From assembly GCF_014048475.1 (NCBI RefSeq), contig NZ_NWUS01000001.1, positions 558,001 through 622,000 on the forward strand: a DNA stretch of 64,000 nucleotides. The letters are read 5' to 3'. Of the stretch, positions 17,840-26,779 are shown one piece after another. Under the pieces are notes generated by a model. That model made no database searches. It was not told the origin of the DNA and saw nothing but the letters and a program-made list of their open reading frames with translations. Source of the DNA: Bombella favorum. GTDB taxonomy: Bacteria; Pseudomonadota; Alphaproteobacteria; Acetobacterales; Acetobacteraceae. A program made the position numbers and the translations under genes. Every line of letters starts with the position of its first letter. Position 1 is the stretch's first letter.

Positions 17840-18127
17840 ATGAAGCATCTTAACCTCATACTAGCCCTTCTCTGTCTGTTCTTCTGGATAGCCCTTTATG
17901 TCGTCTATTATCATGAAAAACTGTTCCCCTGGCTTGTAAACCGTTTTACCCGGGACAGGCTCCCCAAAGATACAAAAGTAGAGAATGGCTACTTCTCCGA
18001 TGGCGTGCCAATTCCATTCAGAGACAATCTTTATCCCTCATCGGAGGGAACAGACAATAAACCCACCGAGACAACGCAACAGCCTCACGATGAGACCATA
18101 AAACCAGACGATAAACGCCACGACTGA
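17840..18127 (+). CDS. Small membrane-anchored hypothetical protein
   Basis: A 95-residue product not recognised as a known family. It has one N-terminal membrane helix (residues ~4-24, LNLILALLCLFFWIALYVVYY), then a basic stretch, then a hydrophilic tail rich in Thr, Pro, Asp and Lys (TETTQQPHDETIKPDDKRHD) likely to be unstructured. It stands alone between the divergent pmtA and the convergent gshB. No clear Shine-Dalgarno is visible before the ATG. The hydrophobic start and compact context support a real gene, but not strongly. Confidence 0.5.
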   Translation: MKHLNLILALLCLFFWIALYVVYYHEKLFPWLVNRFTRDRLPKDTKVENGYFSDGVPIPFRDNLYPSSEGTDNKPTETTQQPHDETIKPDDKRHD

Positions 18128-18143
18128 AGGCACTACGCCCCCT

Positions 18144-18173
18144 AAAAAACGAAAAGCCCGGCAATGCCGGGCT
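18144..18173 (-). terminator. Terminator of gshB
   Basis: Read on the minus strand, a GC-rich stem AGCCCGG/CCGGGCT (18155-18173) is followed by TTTTCGTTTTTT, a standard intrinsic terminator about 30 bases after the gshB stop. Confidence 0.85.
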
Positions 18174-18201
18174 CCCCACTCCCCATAACTATCGAACCGT
18201 A

Positions 18202-19188
18202 TCAGGCAAGACGGCCTTCGATACTGTCCCAGATCATCCCGGCACTATTAATACCATCGAAGCGATCCAGCTCCTGAAGGCCCGTCGGGGATGTGACATT
18301 AATTTCCGTCAGCCAATCCCCGATCACATCAATACCCGTAAAGATAAGGCCATGTTCCTTAAGATAAGGGCCGATGGCTTTACAGATTTCCTTATCCCGT
18401 TGCGTCAGCTCCACGCGCTCGGCACGACCGCCGACATGCATGTTGGAGCGGGCATCACCCTGCGCCGGAATACGGTTAATCGCCCCAATCGGCTCGCCAT
18501 CCACAAGAATAATGCGCTTATCCCCCAGCCGCACGGCAGGCTCATAACGCTGGACCATCAGCGGCTCACGAGATTGGGAGAAATGCATCTCCAGCAAGGA
18601 GGAGAAATTCTCATCATCCTCCTTCACCCGGAAGATGCCCGCTCCACCATTGCCATAAAGCGGTTTCAGGATGATATCCTTATGCTTCCGCCGGAAAGCA
18701 ACAATCGCCTCCCTGTCCCATGTGACTAAAGTAGGCGGCATCAGCTGAGGGAAATGCGTAACGAGCAGCTTCTCCGGGGCATTGCGTACTGAAACCGGAT
18801 CATTCACCACGAGGGCCTGCCCCTCACCCGTACCGTGAATATGTTCCAGCAGATGAGTAGCCGTGATGTAACCCATATCAAAAGGCGGGTCCTGCCGCAT
18901 CAGCACAACATTGAATGATCCAAGGTCCAGCACCTCTTCCGGGCCAAAAGCGGCATGATCACCCTTCTTCCGCTGCACGCTCACCTTGCGCCCCCGTGCC
19001 TGAAGGCGGCCTGCCGTGCCCTTCCCTTCCAGCAGGGAGAGGGTGGTGGGATGATAGACATATAGCTCGTGCCCACGACGCTGCGCTTCCAGCATCAAAG
19101 CGAACGTGGAATCACCATCAATATTAATGTCTTCCAACGGGTCCATCTGCACTGCAACACGACGCCGGGAGGGAGATGATTGAACCAT
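18202..19188 (-). CDS. gshB: Glutathione synthetase
   Basis: ATP-grasp ligase joining gamma-glutamylcysteine and glycine to form glutathione. The 328-residue protein starts with the family N-domain signature [18 protein letters not shown], and has the ATP-binding [14 protein letters not shown] (residues ~175-188), [25 protein letters not shown] and the C-terminal [22 protein letters not shown]. Length and motifs are normal. It lies 59 bases downstream of greB and may be read from the uvrB-galM-greB transcript; it ends with its own terminator. Glutathione also feeds the gloA product encoded at 52909-53304. Confidence 0.95.
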   Translation of the reverse strand: MVQSSPSRRRVAVQMDPLEDINIDGDSTFALMLEAQRRGHELYVYHPTTLSLLEGKGTAGRLQARGRKVSVQRKKGDHAAFGPEEVLDLGSFNVVLMRQDPPFDMGYITATHLLEHIHGTGEGQALVVNDPVSVRNAPEKLLVTHFPQLMPPTLVTWDREAIVAFRRKHKDIILKPLYGNGGAGIFRVKEDDENFSSLLEMHFSQSREPLMVQRYEPAVRLGDKRIILVDGEPIGAINRIPAQGDARSNMHVGGRAERVELTQRDKEICKAIGPYLKEHGLIFTGIDVIGDWLTEINVTSPTGLQELDRFDGINSAGMIWDSIEGRLA

Positions 19189-19247
19189 GAAAATAACTCC
19201 ACAAAAGCAGTTCAGGACCGCAGGGGTTTTTTTAATACACCACCATA

Positions 19248-19748
19248 TCAGGCCGGTTCTGGATAGGCGATGGACAGCACTTCCACAAGCACGGGGCCAG
19301 ATGGTGTCTGCATGGTGACCTCATCATGCACAGCGGCCTTCATGAGGGCACGGGCTACCGGGGCTTGAAGACTAACCTCCCCATGCTCCAACCGGGCCTC
19401 ATCCACGCCAAGGATCGTCACAGTGTAATGCCGATCTTCTTCATCTGCATAGCAGACGGTAGCACCGAAGAAGACACGTTTCCGATTAGTCTGGCCTGCC
19501 GGGTCTACAATCACAGCCTGATCCAGCCGTTTTGTCAGAAAACGGATGCGCCGGTCTATCTCCCGCAGGCGGCGTTTGCCGTACTGATAATCTGCATTCT
19601 CCGAACGATCGCCATTACTCGCCGCCCATGAAACGATCTCCACGACCTGCGGGCGTTCCTTCTGGGTCAGTTCTTTCAGCTCTGCCCGCATCCGGGCCGC
19701 ACCCTGTGGCGAGAGATAACGATGCAGGGCGATCTTTTCTACGGCCAT
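19248..19748 (-). CDS. greB: Transcription elongation factor GreB
   Basis: Gre factors enter the RNA polymerase secondary channel and stimulate cleavage of backtracked RNA. The 166-residue product has the N-terminal coiled coil with the acidic tip motif [17 protein letters not shown] (residues ~46-62), where the Asp and Glu pair carries out cleavage, and the C-terminal FKBP-like domain ([33 protein letters not shown]). The [18 protein letters not shown] wording indicates GreB rather than GreA. It is five bases after galM on the same strand. Confidence 0.93.
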   Translation of the reverse strand: MAVEKIALHRYLSPQGAARMRAELKELTQKERPQVVEIVSWAASNGDRSENADYQYGKRRLREIDRRIRFLTKRLDQAVIVDPAGQTNRKRVFFGATVCYADEEDRHYTVTILGVDEARLEHGEVSLQAPVARALMKAAVHDEVTMQTPSGPVLVEVLSIAYPEPA

Positions 19749-19753
19749 CAGGC

Positions 19754-20659
19754 TCAGCCTTCTGCCGGGCGGCGTGAGGCCTCGGCACGGAAACGAATCA
19801 TCCCGCCAAAACTCTGCCCCGGTGCCAACACATGCACGCCACGACCAGCAACTTCTGGCCTGTTGATGGCATCCGTCATACTCGTGACTGGCTCGATGGC
19901 CACATAACCATCCTTCGGCTGGGAGAAGACAACCAGATGCGAGAAAATGGAGTCTGCTTCCACTGTCAGAGCGGGCACGCCACCGGGCTGCTCCAACTGG
20001 GCATGTCCCGCAAAACCTGTAAAACCGTTATCCAGTGCTCGCCCCTCAAGGGCCTGCCCTTTGGAGAAATCCCACTCGCCTTCACAAGCCTTCTTTTCAA
20101 TCGGCAGGCTGTTATCGTCCGTCAGCCAGACCGAGTCCGCTGCGAACTTCAAGCGGGAACCGGCCTCCGAATGAAAGAAAGGATGAAACCCCAGACCGAC
20201 CGGCTGATCGACCTTGTCGCTATTTCTCATCACGATGGAAACATACAGCCCATCGGCCCGCAACTCGTAAGACATGACAGCCCGATAGGCATAGGGCCAC
20301 TCCCCTTTAGCCGCATCATCAGCGGGCGTGTGATCGAATGTCAGGATGGCATGACTGTCCGTCTTATGCGCTATCTGCCATTCGTGCTCCCAACCATTGC
20401 CATGAATGGGATGCGGGCAGCCTTCCATATTGGGGGTAAGCCTGTATTCCTCTCCCCCAAAAGAGAAATGCCCTTCGGCAATACGATTAACGTAAGGCAG
20501 GAGCGGATAAGCCCCCACGGCAACACCCTTCTGGTTCCGCAAAGCAGGATTAGCGACCGGACGGAGCATATCATGGCCGTGCACCTGCCACTGGCCAAGG
20601 GCCGCCCCCGTCTCTGGCAGAATGGTCAGGCGCTGCCCGTCTCTTGTGAGTTCCAACAT
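19754..20659 (-). CDS. galM: Aldose 1-epimerase (mutarotase)
   Basis: Cytoplasmic or periplasmic mutarotase-fold protein of 301 residues, interconverting alpha and beta sugar anomers. The general-acid His motifs are visible as HPIHGNGWEHEWQI (residues ~83-96) and GLGFHPFFH (~175-183), and the catalytic Glu as VAIEPVTSMTDAIN near the end. No signal peptide. It is wedged between uvrB (two bases upstream) and greB, without other sugar genes, so sugar specificity cannot be given; related hexose-6-phosphate mutarotases are the alternative. Confidence 0.86.
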   Translation of the reverse strand: MLELTRDGQRLTILPETGAALGQWQVHGHDMLRPVANPALRNQKGVAVGAYPLLPYVNRIAEGHFSFGGEEYRLTPNMEGCPHPIHGNGWEHEWQIAHKTDSHAILTFDHTPADDAAKGEWPYAYRAVMSYELRADGLYVSIVMRNSDKVDQPVGLGFHPFFHSEAGSRLKFAADSVWLTDDNSLPIEKKACEGEWDFSKGQALEGRALDNGFTGFAGHAQLEQPGGVPALTVEADSIFSHLVVFSQPKDGYVAIEPVTSMTDAINRPEVAGRGVHVLAPGQSFGGMIRFRAEASRRPAEG

Positions 20660-20661
20660 GG

Positions 20662-22779
20662 TCAGTCCTTCTTTTTTCGTCTGGTCGTCTTGCGTGTCTT
20701 GGTCGGCGGAGCCGCCGGGGCCGGAGCGATAAGGCCAATATCGCTGGCCTCCCGCCGGTGAATCTCATCCCGCAAGGCTGCGGCCTGTTCAAAGTCCAAC
20801 TCAGCCGCTGCTTCACGCATTTTCTTACGCAGATCGTCAATGGTGAGTTGCGGGTCGGATTCGGGCGAATCCTCCTTGCCTGCCAACTCTTCCTGAAAGA
20901 GCGTATCGCTAATGCGGCTGCGGACCGTCTGCGGCGTAATGCCGTGCGCCTCGTTCCAAGCCATCTGCTTTTCCCGGCGGCGGGCCGTTTCCTCGATGGC
21001 GTAGCGCAGGCTATCCGTCTCCTTATCCGCATAGAGCAAGACACGGCCATTCACGTTACGGGCTGCACGGCCAATCGTCTGCACCAGAGAGGTCCGGGAG
21101 CGCAGGAAGCCTTCCTTATCCGCATCAAGAATCGCCACAAGGGCACATTCGGGAATATCCAGCCCCTCACGCAGCAAGTTGATGCCCACGAGAACATCAA
21201 AAGCACCCAGACGCAGGTCCCGAATAATCTCCATACGCTCTAGCGTATCAATGTCGGAATGGAGATACCGCACCTTCACGCCATGCTCGGAGAGATATTC
21301 TGTTAGGTCCTCGGCCATGCGCTTGGTCAGGGTCGTGACGAGCACACGGCCATTCTCGGCAATGGTCGCCTTGGCCTCATGCAGCAGGTCATCCACCTGC
21401 CCTTCTACAGGCCGGATGATGGTGATGGGGTCTATCAAGCCGGTCGGACGGATGATCTGCTCGGCGAAAACGCCCTCCGTCTGTTCCATCTCCCACGCCC
21501 CCGGCGTGGCGGACACGAAGATGCTCTGCGGCCGGAAGGCATCCCACTCCGCAAAAGACAGCGGCCGGTTATCCAGACAGGAGGGAAGACGGAACCCGAA
21601 ATCCGCCAGCGTTTCCTTACGGGCACGGTCTCCCCGCTCCATCCCACCAATCTGCGGTACGCCGACATGGCTTTCATCTACGATCAGCAGGGCATCTTCC
21701 GGCAGATATTCAAACAAGGTCGGTGGCGGATCACCGGGGCGACGACCGGAAAGATAGCGGGAGTAATTTTCAATCCCTTTGCAGACGCCTGTCGTCTCCA
21801 GCATTTCCAAATCAAAGTTAGTCCTCTGGAGAATACGCTCTTCTTCCAGCGGCTTACCCTTATCCTTGAAATAACGAATTCGCTCCTGCAACTCTTCCTT
21901 GATGCTGACCATCGCCTGATTAAGCGTAGGCCGTGGCGTCACATAGTGGGAGCTGGCATAGAGGCTGACTTCTTCCAGATCAGCCGTCTTCTCGCCTGTC
22001 AGCGGGTCGAACTCGGTGATGCTTTCCACCTCATCCCCGAAGAGCATGACACGCCATGCCCTATCTTCGTTTTGGATGGGGAAAATATCCACCTGCTCCC
22101 CCCGCACACGGAATGACCCACGCTCGAAGGCTAGATCATTCCGCTGATATTGTAGCTCCACCAGATGGCGGATCAGATCATCCCGGTCGATGATCTCCCC
22201 CGGCACAAGGCGGATTTTCATACGGGCGTAGGATTCCGGCGAGCCAATACCGTAAATGCAGGACACAGAGGCCACGATGACGACATCGTTGCGCTCCAGC
22301 AGGGCCTGCGTGGCGGCATGACGCATCCGGTCGATACGCTCATTGCGCTGGCTATCCTTCTCAATGAAGGTATCCGAGCGGGGCACGTAGGCTTCCGGTT
22401 GATAATAATCATAGTAGGAAACGAAATATTCCACCGCATTATCAGGGAAGAACTGTTTCATCTCACTATAAAGCTGGGCCGCTAGTGTCTTGTTGGGAGC
22501 CATGATGAGCGTGGGACGCTGTGCTGCCTCAATCACCTTGGCCATAGTGAAGGTCTTACCCGACCCCGTCACGCCCATCAGCACCTGGTCCCGCTCCCCA
22601 GCCTTCAACCCATCCAGCAGGGCGGCAATCGCCTGCGGCTGATCCCCGGAAGGTTCATAATCGGACTTCACGACAAACCGGTTAATCTTCGGTTTGGCGG
22701 GCTGTTTTTCAGGGAAAAAATCCGTCTGGCGAGGTGCGACAGGTTTTTTCTTTTTGCGAGACGACGAAGAGACTGCCAT
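20662..22779 (-). CDS. uvrB: Excinuclease ABC subunit B
   Basis: UvrB is the damage-verifying helicase-like subunit of nucleotide excision repair. The ~705-residue protein has the Walker [15 protein letters not shown], the beta-hairpin [14 protein letters not shown] that inserts in [16 protein letters not shown], helicase motif [14 protein letters not shown] and a C-terminal UVR domain ([20 protein letters not shown]) that contacts UvrC, then a Lys/Arg-rich tail. The ATG at 22779 is preferred over a GTG at 22812, which only adds a non-conserved stretch. It is the head of a compact minus-strand group with galM and greB. Confidence 0.97.
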   Translation of the reverse strand: MAVSSSSRKKKKPVAPRQTDFFPEKQPAKPKINRFVVKSDYEPSGDQPQAIAALLDGLKAGERDQVLMGVTGSGKTFTMAKVIEAAQRPTLIMAPNKTLAAQLYSEMKQFFPDNAVEYFVSYYDYYQPEAYVPRSDTFIEKDSQRNERIDRMRHAATQALLERNDVVIVASVSCIYGIGSPESYARMKIRLVPGEIIDRDDLIRHLVELQYQRNDLAFERGSFRVRGEQVDIFPIQNEDRAWRVMLFGDEVESITEFDPLTGEKTADLEEVSLYASSHYVTPRPTLNQAMVSIKEELQERIRYFKDKGKPLEEERILQRTNFDLEMLETTGVCKGIENYSRYLSGRRPGDPPPTLFEYLPEDALLIVDESHVGVPQIGGMERGDRARKETLADFGFRLPSCLDNRPLSFAEWDAFRPQSIFVSATPGAWEMEQTEGVFAEQIIRPTGLIDPITIIRPVEGQVDDLLHEAKATIAENGRVLVTTLTKRMAEDLTEYLSEHGVKVRYLHSDIDTLERMEIIRDLRLGAFDVLVGINLLREGLDIPECALVAILDADKEGFLRSRTSLVQTIGRAARNVNGRVLLYADKETDSLRYAIEETARRREKQMAWNEAHGITPQTVRSRISDTLFQEELAGKEDSPESDPQLTIDDLRKKMREAAAELDFEQAAALRDEIHRREASDIGLIAPAPAAPPTKTRKTTRRKKKD

Positions 22780-22959
22780 GGGCCCTAAATGGGACCATTT
22801 TCCTGCTACCACAAGATGCCAGTGCCGGGAAAAGTGATACCACTCCTTTTGAAGGCCTGTTCTACATAAAAAGACTGACAGTTTTTGAGAGGTCGTTTAC
22901 CATTAGCCTACCTCTTGACGGCCTATAAAGGCCCCACGCCTCGAAAAGGTTAGCCCCTT

Positions 22960-23316
22960 ATGGATATCGAAAAGATTGAGCAGAGCTACACGCAGTTCCG
23001 CAACACAGCGCAGGAAGCCTTCCAGCTGATTGACCGGCTGATCGGCCAGATGCAGGACGCTTCCCAGAATGGGGATACACAGGCTGGTGAATGGGCGGAG
23101 AGCCTTCAGAGAATAGCTTCCATCTTCCAGAATGGTCAGGGCCATGCGGGGGACCTCGTTGGCCAGCTAGCCGGGCTTGTTAGCCATCTCGGGGAAAAAT
23201 CCGGTGATGAAGGTTCCTCTGAACAGAGTGGCGGCTTTGCCAACTTTGGCAAAACGCTTCAGCAGGATGTTATTCAGGAGATCGGCAGCGGGCTGCTGAG
23301 CAAATTCTTCCGCTAA
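22960..23316 (+). CDS. Hypothetical protein, helical, 118 residues
   Basis: Not recognised. The product is acidic and Gln/Gly/Ser-rich, with no signal peptide or membrane segment. It is predicted mainly helical with amphipathic stretches (IEQSYTQFRNTAQEAFQLIDRLIGQM; SLQRIASIFQNGQ) and a Gly/Ser-rich break near residue 82. It has its own terminator at 23341-23376 and stands alone between uvrB (divergent) and the UbiB-family gene (convergent). Coding is supported by the open frame flanked by a clear terminator. Confidence 0.6.
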   Translation: MDIEKIEQSYTQFRNTAQEAFQLIDRLIGQMQDASQNGDTQAGEWAESLQRIASIFQNGQGHAGDLVGQLAGLVSHLGEKSGDEGSSEQSGGFANFGKTLQQDVIQEIGSGLLSKFFR

Positions 23317-23340
23317 ATTCCTTGCTCTCTAATAATGAAT

Positions 23341-23376
23341 AAGGCCGGACAGGATACCCCGTCCGGCCTTTCTTTT
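23341..23376. terminator. Terminator between the 118-residue gene and the UbiB-family gene
   Basis: AAGGCCGGAC / GTCCGGCCTT is a perfect 10-bp stem with a 10-base loop, followed by TCTTTT on the plus strand. It lies between converging genes and may serve both. Confidence 0.85.
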
Positions 23377-23385
23377 ATCGAGCCT

Positions 23386-24744
23386 TCATCGAGCAGGCTG
23401 TACCTGCGCTTTTCGCAGAGCTTCCTTCTGCCGGGCAGCCAGTACCTCCACATTAAAATCCTGCGTCAATTCCATGAAGAGCTGGTGCCAGTTCACCCGT
23501 GCCCCTAGCCGCAGGAAGGCACTTCCCAACCCGATGGCCGAGCGGTCTAGCATGACGAACTCCCGGGGTAGCGTGATGCCACCGGTGCGCTTCAGCCCCT
23601 CATACACATTTTCCAGCACCTTGCGGGCTTCCTGCGGATTGTTGCTCTCCTCCACATTGCAGACTTCGTCCGTCATGAGTGGACGGTAAAAGAAGCGTGC
23701 CCACTCATTGAGAACAGCCGCCCGCTCCCGTGAAATATCCTTAAAACCCCACTCATGATACGCCTCATAAGCGCGCTCTTCATCACCATCTCGCAGAGCA
23801 GCGAACAGGGAGAGGACACCCCCAACAAAACGGGGCGAGAAAATACGCACCGAGCCAAAATCAAGCAGGTTCAAACCGCCATCCTGCCGCACGGTGAAAT
23901 TACCCATATGCGGGTCACCATGTACAACACCATAATGATAAACGGGCTTATACCACGCTTTGAAGAGTGCAATCGCAATGGCGTTACGCTCCTCCTGCGG
24001 TAGCTGCTCTTCCAGCACGGACTTCATGGACCGTCCGTCCACCCAGTCCATCGTCAGTAGTCGCCCCGTGACCAGCCCCGGTACAGGAGCGGGCACGGTG
24101 ACCTCCGGCACATCCGCCAACATGAGCCTGTAGAGCCGCAGGTGGCTGGCTTCCCGTGTGTAATCCAGCTCTTCCCGCATCCGTTCGGCAAGTTCGGCAT
24201 AGACCTCATCCTGCCGGATGGCATTACCAACGAGGCTGAACACACCCAGCCCCCGTTTTAACTGCTTGAGATCCTGCTCCATCGCCCCAGTCATACCGGG
24301 ATATTGCAGCTTGCAGGCCACTTCCCGCCCGTCAGCCAGAGCAGCGCGATGCACCTGCCCCAATGACGCCGCCGCTACAGCCTCGTGACTGAACGAGCGG
24401 AAGCGGGCTTCCCATCCCGGCCCCAGCTCGGCCCTCATGCGCCGCTGGACGAAGTTCCAGCCCATAGGCGGCGCATTGGCCTGAAGATGGGCCAGTTCCT
24501 CGGCATATTCATCCGGCAGGGCACCAGGAATAGTTGAGAGAAGCTGAGCAGCCTTCATCATCGGGCCTTTTAAATTACCCAGAACGTGGCGCAACTCCTC
24601 AGCGTGGCTGTTCGCATTGCTACGCAGCCCCAGTTTATGGCCCGCCATACGTGCCGCCACGCCCCCGACCATGCTAGAGGCCCGGAACATACGCTGCATG
24701 TTATCGACAAAGCCCGTCCTGTCGATGTCACGTTCACGCGCCAT
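23386..24744 (-). CDS. ABC1/UbiB-family atypical kinase-like protein
   Basis: 452-residue member of the ABC1/AarF/COQ8 family, linked to ubiquinone biosynthesis and lipid handling. Features: the KxGQ-region variant MMKAAQLLSTIPGALP (residues ~78-93), AAASLGQVHRA and VACKLQYPGM (the Ala-rich loop and nucleotide-binding Lys), and the catalytic HGDPHMGNF with LLDFGSVR. The KAAQ form instead of KxGQ is common in the alphaproteobacterial branch. This branch is usually soluble and not proven to be UbiB itself, so no symbol is given. It lies 71 bases after pepF on the same strand. Confidence 0.87.
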   Translation of the reverse strand: MARERDIDRTGFVDNMQRMFRASSMVGGVAARMAGHKLGLRSNANSHAEELRHVLGNLKGPMMKAAQLLSTIPGALPDEYAEELAHLQANAPPMGWNFVQRRMRAELGPGWEARFRSFSHEAVAAASLGQVHRAALADGREVACKLQYPGMTGAMEQDLKQLKRGLGVFSLVGNAIRQDEVYAELAERMREELDYTREASHLRLYRLMLADVPEVTVPAPVPGLVTGRLLTMDWVDGRSMKSVLEEQLPQEERNAIAIALFKAWYKPVYHYGVVHGDPHMGNFTVRQDGGLNLLDFGSVRIFSPRFVGGVLSLFAALRDGDEERAYEAYHEWGFKDISRERAAVLNEWARFFYRPLMTDEVCNVEESNNPQEARKVLENVYEGLKRTGGITLPREFVMLDRSAIGLGSAFLRLGARVNWHQLFMELTQDFNVEVLAARQKEALRKAQVQPAR

Positions 24745-24815
24745 AATCTCAACCCTTACCTGTTGCCCTGGTCAGACAGTATGCCAGCCTGCAAAGCGCA
24801 GGCTAGCGTTCATCT

Positions 24816-26675
24816 TCATGCTGCCGGTTCAGCCTCAAGCTGATCAATCAGCCCGGAAATAACATCCAGACCACGATTCCAGAATAAGGGGTCACCAGCA
24901 TTCAGCCCGAACGGTGCGAGCAGCTCCTGATGGCGCAATGTACCGCCAGCAGCAAGCATCTCCTTGTATTTACCGGCAAAACCTGCCGGGCTGTCCTGAT
25001 ACACGCCATACAGCGCATTCACCAGACAGTCACCAAAGGCATAGGCATACACATAGAAGGGCGAATGGATGAAATGCGGAATATATGACCAATACAGGTC
25101 ATAATCCGGTGTGAAATTGAAAGCCGGACCAAGACTACGCGTCTGCACGTCCCGCCAGATTTCACCAAGACGCTCGGCTGAGATTTCACCCTTGCGGCGC
25201 TCATCATGCACCTGCACTTCAAACTGATAGAAGGCGATCTGCCGCACGACCGTATTCAGCATGTCCTCCACCTTGGAGGCCAGCAGATGATGACGGCGTT
25301 TCGGGTCGCTTTCCGCATCCAGCAGGGACTGGAAGGTCAGCATCTCACCAAAGACAGAAGCGGTCTCAGCCAGCGTGAGCGGCGTATCAGAGCGGAGATA
25401 GCCCTGCTTCTTCCCAGCCAGCATCTGATGAATACCATGCCCCATCTCATGGGCCAGCGTCATGACATCACGAGGGCGGCCATGATAGTTCATCAGCAGG
25501 TAGGGATGTGCGGAAGGCACGACCGGATGGGCAAACGCCCCAGAGGACTTACCCGGCACGGCCGCCGCATCAATCCACGGATTATTGAGGAAGGTGCTAG
25601 CGTGGCGGCCCATCTCCTCATCAAAACCCTGATAGGCACGCTGGACAATAGTCGTGCCCTCATCCCAGCTCAGCCGCTTATCCTGCACATCGGGCAACGG
25701 AGCGTTACGATCCCAATGCTCTAGCTTTTCCAACCCCAACCAACGGGCCTTCATGCTGTAATAGCGATGGGACAGGCGAGGGAAAGATGACTGTACGGCA
25801 CCGACCAACGCATCCACAACCTCATCTTCCACCATGTTCGCCCGGTTACGGCTGCTAACAGGGCGAGGATAACCCCGCATGGTGTCGGTCGTTGCTTTAT
25901 CCTTGGCCAGCGTGTTGGTGATGCCCACCAGCAACTTATTATTGGCCGCCAGAGTGGCACTGATCGCCTTGGCTGCTTCTTCCCGCTTCGCCCGGTTACT
26001 GTCTGTCATGTAATTGAAGACATCGCCCAACGGCTGCTCTTTCCCTTCAAAGAGCACCATCAGCCCAGCCATGGTCTCATCAAACAGGCGGACCCACGCA
26101 TTCCGACCAGAGACCGCCATGTCCATCAATACACGCTCGATCTCATCGGAGAGCTGATAGGGGCGGAACACCCGCAAGTCTCTCAGATAGGACTTCCAAG
26201 AGGCTAGCTCTTCATTTTCGCTGAAGCCTTTCTCAAGGGCGGCATCATCCAGCCGATTCAACTCCAGTGGGAAAAACAACAGATAGGCGGAAATGGCCGT
26301 CAGACGCTCCCGCACACTCTGGGCAAAACGGCCACAGGCGGGGTCAGTCGTATGGGCAGCAAAAAGCAGCTGAGAGTAAGAGCCGATCTTTCCCAGCCCT
26401 TCCTCAATCACCTCATAGCCCCGGAGAGCATGAACCAGATCAGCCGGGGAAGCCTTGCCTAGCGTGCCCTTCCAGCGGCTTTCAAAAGTTTTGGCCTCAG
26501 TTTCCAGCCGGATGAAGTCCGACTCAATGGTCGGGTCTTCAGGCGAGGCGTAGAGGTCAGAAAGGTCCCAACGAGGGGCGGCTACCGGTGCAGCAGCCTC
26601 CCCTTCGGGAGCAGAAACCTGCCCGCCTTCTGGCAGACGGGCCAAGGAACGTGTCGTGAGAAAAGATGTCATCAT
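24816..26675 (-). CDS. pepF: M3 family oligoendopeptidase F
   Basis: Cytoplasmic zinc peptidase degrading short peptides. The 619-residue product has the M3 zinc signature TLAHEMGHGIHQML (residues ~395-408) with the third ligand Glu in LAETASVFGEML, plus the M3B N-terminal helical domain. The start MMTSF is the first ATG of a pair; a GAAAGG purine run precedes it. A hairpin separates it from gltB, so it may be transcribed alone or by read-through from gltDB. Confidence 0.93.
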   Translation of the reverse strand: MMTSFLTTRSLARLPEGGQVSAPEGEAAAPVAAPRWDLSDLYASPEDPTIESDFIRLETEAKTFESRWKGTLGKASPADLVHALRGYEVIEEGLGKIGSYSQLLFAAHTTDPACGRFAQSVRERLTAISAYLLFFPLELNRLDDAALEKGFSENEELASWKSYLRDLRVFRPYQLSDEIERVLMDMAVSGRNAWVRLFDETMAGLMVLFEGKEQPLGDVFNYMTDSNRAKREEAAKAISATLAANNKLLVGITNTLAKDKATTDTMRGYPRPVSSRNRANMVEDEVVDALVGAVQSSFPRLSHRYYSMKARWLGLEKLEHWDRNAPLPDVQDKRLSWDEGTTIVQRAYQGFDEEMGRHASTFLNNPWIDAAAVPGKSSGAFAHPVVPSAHPYLLMNYHGRPRDVMTLAHEMGHGIHQMLAGKKQGYLRSDTPLTLAETASVFGEMLTFQSLLDAESDPKRRHHLLASKVEDMLNTVVRQIAFYQFEVQVHDERRKGEISAERLGEIWRDVQTRSLGPAFNFTPDYDLYWSYIPHFIHSPFYVYAYAFGDCLVNALYGVYQDSPAGFAGKYKEMLAAGGTLRHQELLAPFGLNAGDPLFWNRGLDVISGLIDQLEAEPAA

Positions 26676-26697
26676 CCTTTCAGACTAGCCAAGCCGG

Positions 26698-26732
26698 AAG
26701 GCTGTGAAAACTCCCTTTTCCTTCACAGCCTT
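26698..26732 (-). terminator. Inverted repeat between gltB and pepF
   Basis: AAGGCTGTGAA / TTCACAGCCTT forms a perfect 11-bp stem with a 13-base loop. No T-run follows on the minus strand, so an intrinsic terminator is uncertain; it may instead protect a 3' end. Confidence 0.45.
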
Positions 26733-26751
26733 ATCACCCAGCCCGACCCAC

Positions 26752-26779
26752 CTGCCGATAACAGTCCGTTATCAGGCAG
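26752..26779 (-). repeat. Hairpin overlapping the gltB stop codon
   Basis: CTGCC-GATAAC pairs with GTTATCAGGCAG with one bulged base; the stop codon of gltB (26772-26774) is inside one arm. Together with 26698-26732 it gives two hairpins in the gltB-pepF gap. Confidence 0.4.
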
